DNA of 5,377 nucleotides, from positions 1 to 5,377 of the forward strand of contig CANMHZ010000098.1 in NCBI GenBank assembly GCA_947497635.1, given 5' to 3'. A model generated the notes under the pieces. That model was not told the origin of the DNA, made no database searches, and was given only the letters and a program-made list of their open reading frames with translations. Of the stretch, positions 4,108-5,377 are shown piece by piece (the first letter of the stretch is position 1; the number at the start of each line of letters is the position of its first letter). The position numbers were made by a program, and so were the translations under genes. This DNA is from Helicobacteraceae bacterium. Lineage in GTDB: Bacteria > Campylobacterota > Campylobacteria > Campylobacterales > Sulfurimonadaceae.

Positions 4108-5377
4108 TTGACTACCTCTTTGAGATAATTTTTGAGATGGGTATAGAGATCATTTAATTCAGGTCCGTGTTCTGACCCTCCGATAAGAATGCGAAGTGGT
4201 TTGAAAAGATTCTTCCCTTTTAAGCTTGAATGTTGCATTAAATAAGTTTTGTACGAGTCATAATCATCAAAATGAGGAGCCTTGATCGTCAAATCGCGAA
4301 GAAGTTCAAATCCCTCTTTGTATTCATCAGGGACGATTTTAGGGGCAAATATAGCGCTTATTTTAGAACGTAACTCTTTGAGTGTGCTCACTTCATCCAA
4401 AAATACTTTGGCAAGTCGTCCGATATCCTCATCGGCAAATCCGACGTAGCGAGAGAGCTCTTTGGGATCAAGACCGCGTAAATGTTCGCGGTTGATAAAT
4501 TTGAGTTTATCAATATCGAAATGGGCAGGGGATTTGGAGATTGTGGTGAGTTCAAACCACTTGATCGCTTCTTCGAGTGTGAAGATTTCATGCGGAGTTT
4601 TGTTCCCCATTAGGATGAGATAATTGATAATTGCCGCAGGTAAGAATCCCTCTTCCAAAAGCCATTTGACACTGGAAGCATCATCGCGCTTGGACATTTT
4701 CTTACCTTCATTGTTGAGGATGATGGGTAAGTGGGCATATTCGATAGCACGATCGTATCCCAATGCTTGCTGTATTGCCATTTGTTTTGGGGTATTGCTA
4801 AGATGATCTTCTCCACGGATAATAAGAGAGACATCCGAGAGCATATCATCCACCGCACAAGCAAAGTTATACGTCGGATATTTATCAGCACGCATAATGA
4901 TAAAGCTATCTATATCTTCAGGGGCAAAGGTTGACTCCCCTTTGATAAGATCAACAACCGTGAGAGAGTGGGATGGCTTTTTGAGACGAATCGTAAAGGG
5001 AGCCATATTATCGATTACTTGATCGGCGGTGAGGTGCTCACACGTATCATCATAACGGTAAGCTATTTTATTCTCTTTTGACTTCTCTCTCTTACTTTCA
5101 AGGGTTTCAGGGGTACAAAAGCAGCTAAATGCCTTTTTGTCGTGTAAAAGTTGCAGTGCCATTGCACGGTGAAAACGGAGATTATTGCTTTGAAGCTGAT
5201 GTTCTTCGTGGGTAATCCCAAAAAGGGCAAGAAGTGCAATAATTTCATCTTCTTTACCGGGGATATTACGCTCTTTATCGGTATCTTCGATACGGATTAA
5301 AAGAGGTTCAGAGCGTTTTTGGGACATAATATAGTTGAAAAGGGCGACTCGAAGATTGCCAATATGCATATCTCCAG
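4104..5377 (-). CDS. gltX: Glutamyl-tRNA synthetase, GluRS2 type (5' end outside window)
   Basis: This class I synthetase attaches glutamate to tRNA in the cytoplasm. The frame is open to the right edge: upstream of the Met at 5369 the codons read Gly-Asp, giving GDMHIGNLR, so that Met is internal (HIGH motif region) and about ten residues (RFAPSPT-like) lie outside. Counting from that Met, 421 residues are present: RIEDTDKERN (26-35), a C83-x-C85-x24-C110-x-H112 zinc pattern, the tRNA/ATP-binding RGEDHLSNTPKQ (185-196), KKMSKRDDASS as the KMSKS loop (223-233), then a helical anticodon-binding region ending at the intact C terminus. The GDMHIGNLR start, the KMSKRDDASSVKWLL segment and the C-terminal LKGKNLFKPLRIL element resemble the Campylobacterota GluRS2 (H. 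pylori HP0643) rather than the canonical GluRS1 (TGYLHIGGLR, KLSKRHG). The HP0643 enzyme is known to charge tRNA-Gln with Glu for GatCAB amidation; that specificity here is inferred. It is followed by yggT with an ATGA overlap. Confidence 0.95.
   Translation of the reverse strand, partial: GDMHIGNLRVALFNYIMSQKRSEPLLIRIEDTDKERNIPGKEDEIIALLALFGITHEEHQLQSNNLRFHRAMALQLLHDKKAFSCFCTPETLESKREKSKENKIAYRYDDTCEHLTADQVIDNMAPFTIRLKKPSHSLTVVDLIKGESTFAPEDIDSFIIMRADKYPTYNFACAVDDMLSDVSLIIRGEDHLSNTPKQMAIQQALGYDRAIEYAHLPIILNNEGKKMSKRDDASSVKWLLEEGFLPAAIINYLILMGNKTPHEIFTLEEAIKWFELTTISKSPAHFDIDKLKFINREHLRGLDPKELSRYVGFADEDIGRLAKVFLDEVSTLKELRSKISAIFAPKIVPDEYKEGFELLRDLTIKAPHFDDYDSYKTYLMQHSSLKGKNLFKPLRILIGGSEHGPELNDLYTHLKNYLKEVVK

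Noticed and set aside
4388..4934. Several 60-93 codon frames on both strands inside gltX
   Set aside because: They all sit within the conserved GluRS catalytic and C-terminal regions in other frames; no independent support.
1..5377. Mobile element, CRISPR array, tRNA or rRNA gene, phage or defence system
   Set aside because: I saw no transposase, integrase, periodic repeats, terminal inverted repeats or tRNA-like cloverleaf; coding content is continuous core genes in conserved order.

Overview
The window is an ordinary, densely packed stretch of housekeeping chromosome from a Campylobacterota bacterium (formerly Epsilonproteobacteria). By eye the base composition is a moderate ~40% GC, and the protein sequences resemble the Sulfurimonas/Sulfuricurvum group most. 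The gene order from memory matches C. jejuni Cj0838c-Cj0845c (metG, small protein, fbp, mobB, lipoprotein, slt, yggT, gltX). The right-hand part matches H. pylori HP0643-HP0645. These synteny statements are recalled, not searched.

Layout, right to left (most genes are on the minus strand). (1) 5377-2168: gltX (5' end outside the window), yggT and slt form one operon joined by 4-nt stop/start overlaps. They cover glutamyl-tRNA synthesis, a small membrane protein and a periplasmic lytic transglycosylase. (2) 1774-2265: a lone plus-strand lipoprotein gene whose last 98 bp lie antisense to the end of slt. (3) 1618-1773: a divergent intergenic region with a good extended -10 promoter facing each way. 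(4) 1617-1: mobB, fbp, a 64-aa four-cysteine protein and the first 18 codons of metG form a second leftward operon, with overlaps of 4 and 14 nt and then a 34-nt gap.

The second operon mixes molybdopterin-guanine dinucleotide synthesis (MobB), gluconeogenesis (FBPase) and methionyl-tRNA synthesis, so co-location reflects conserved order more than one pathway. Both window edges happen to fall at the class I synthetase HIGH motif: metG is cut inside it and gltX just upstream of it.

No mobile element, CRISPR array, RNA gene, phage or defence gene is visible, and no stretch over 300 bases lacks a gene. I see no convincing new multi-gene system. The most informative points are the uncharacterised four-cysteine small protein, the antisense-overlapping lipoprotein gene, an FBPase lacking the usual N-terminal AMP-binding segment, a GluRS2-type synthetase with an intact zinc motif, and two TTG starts.
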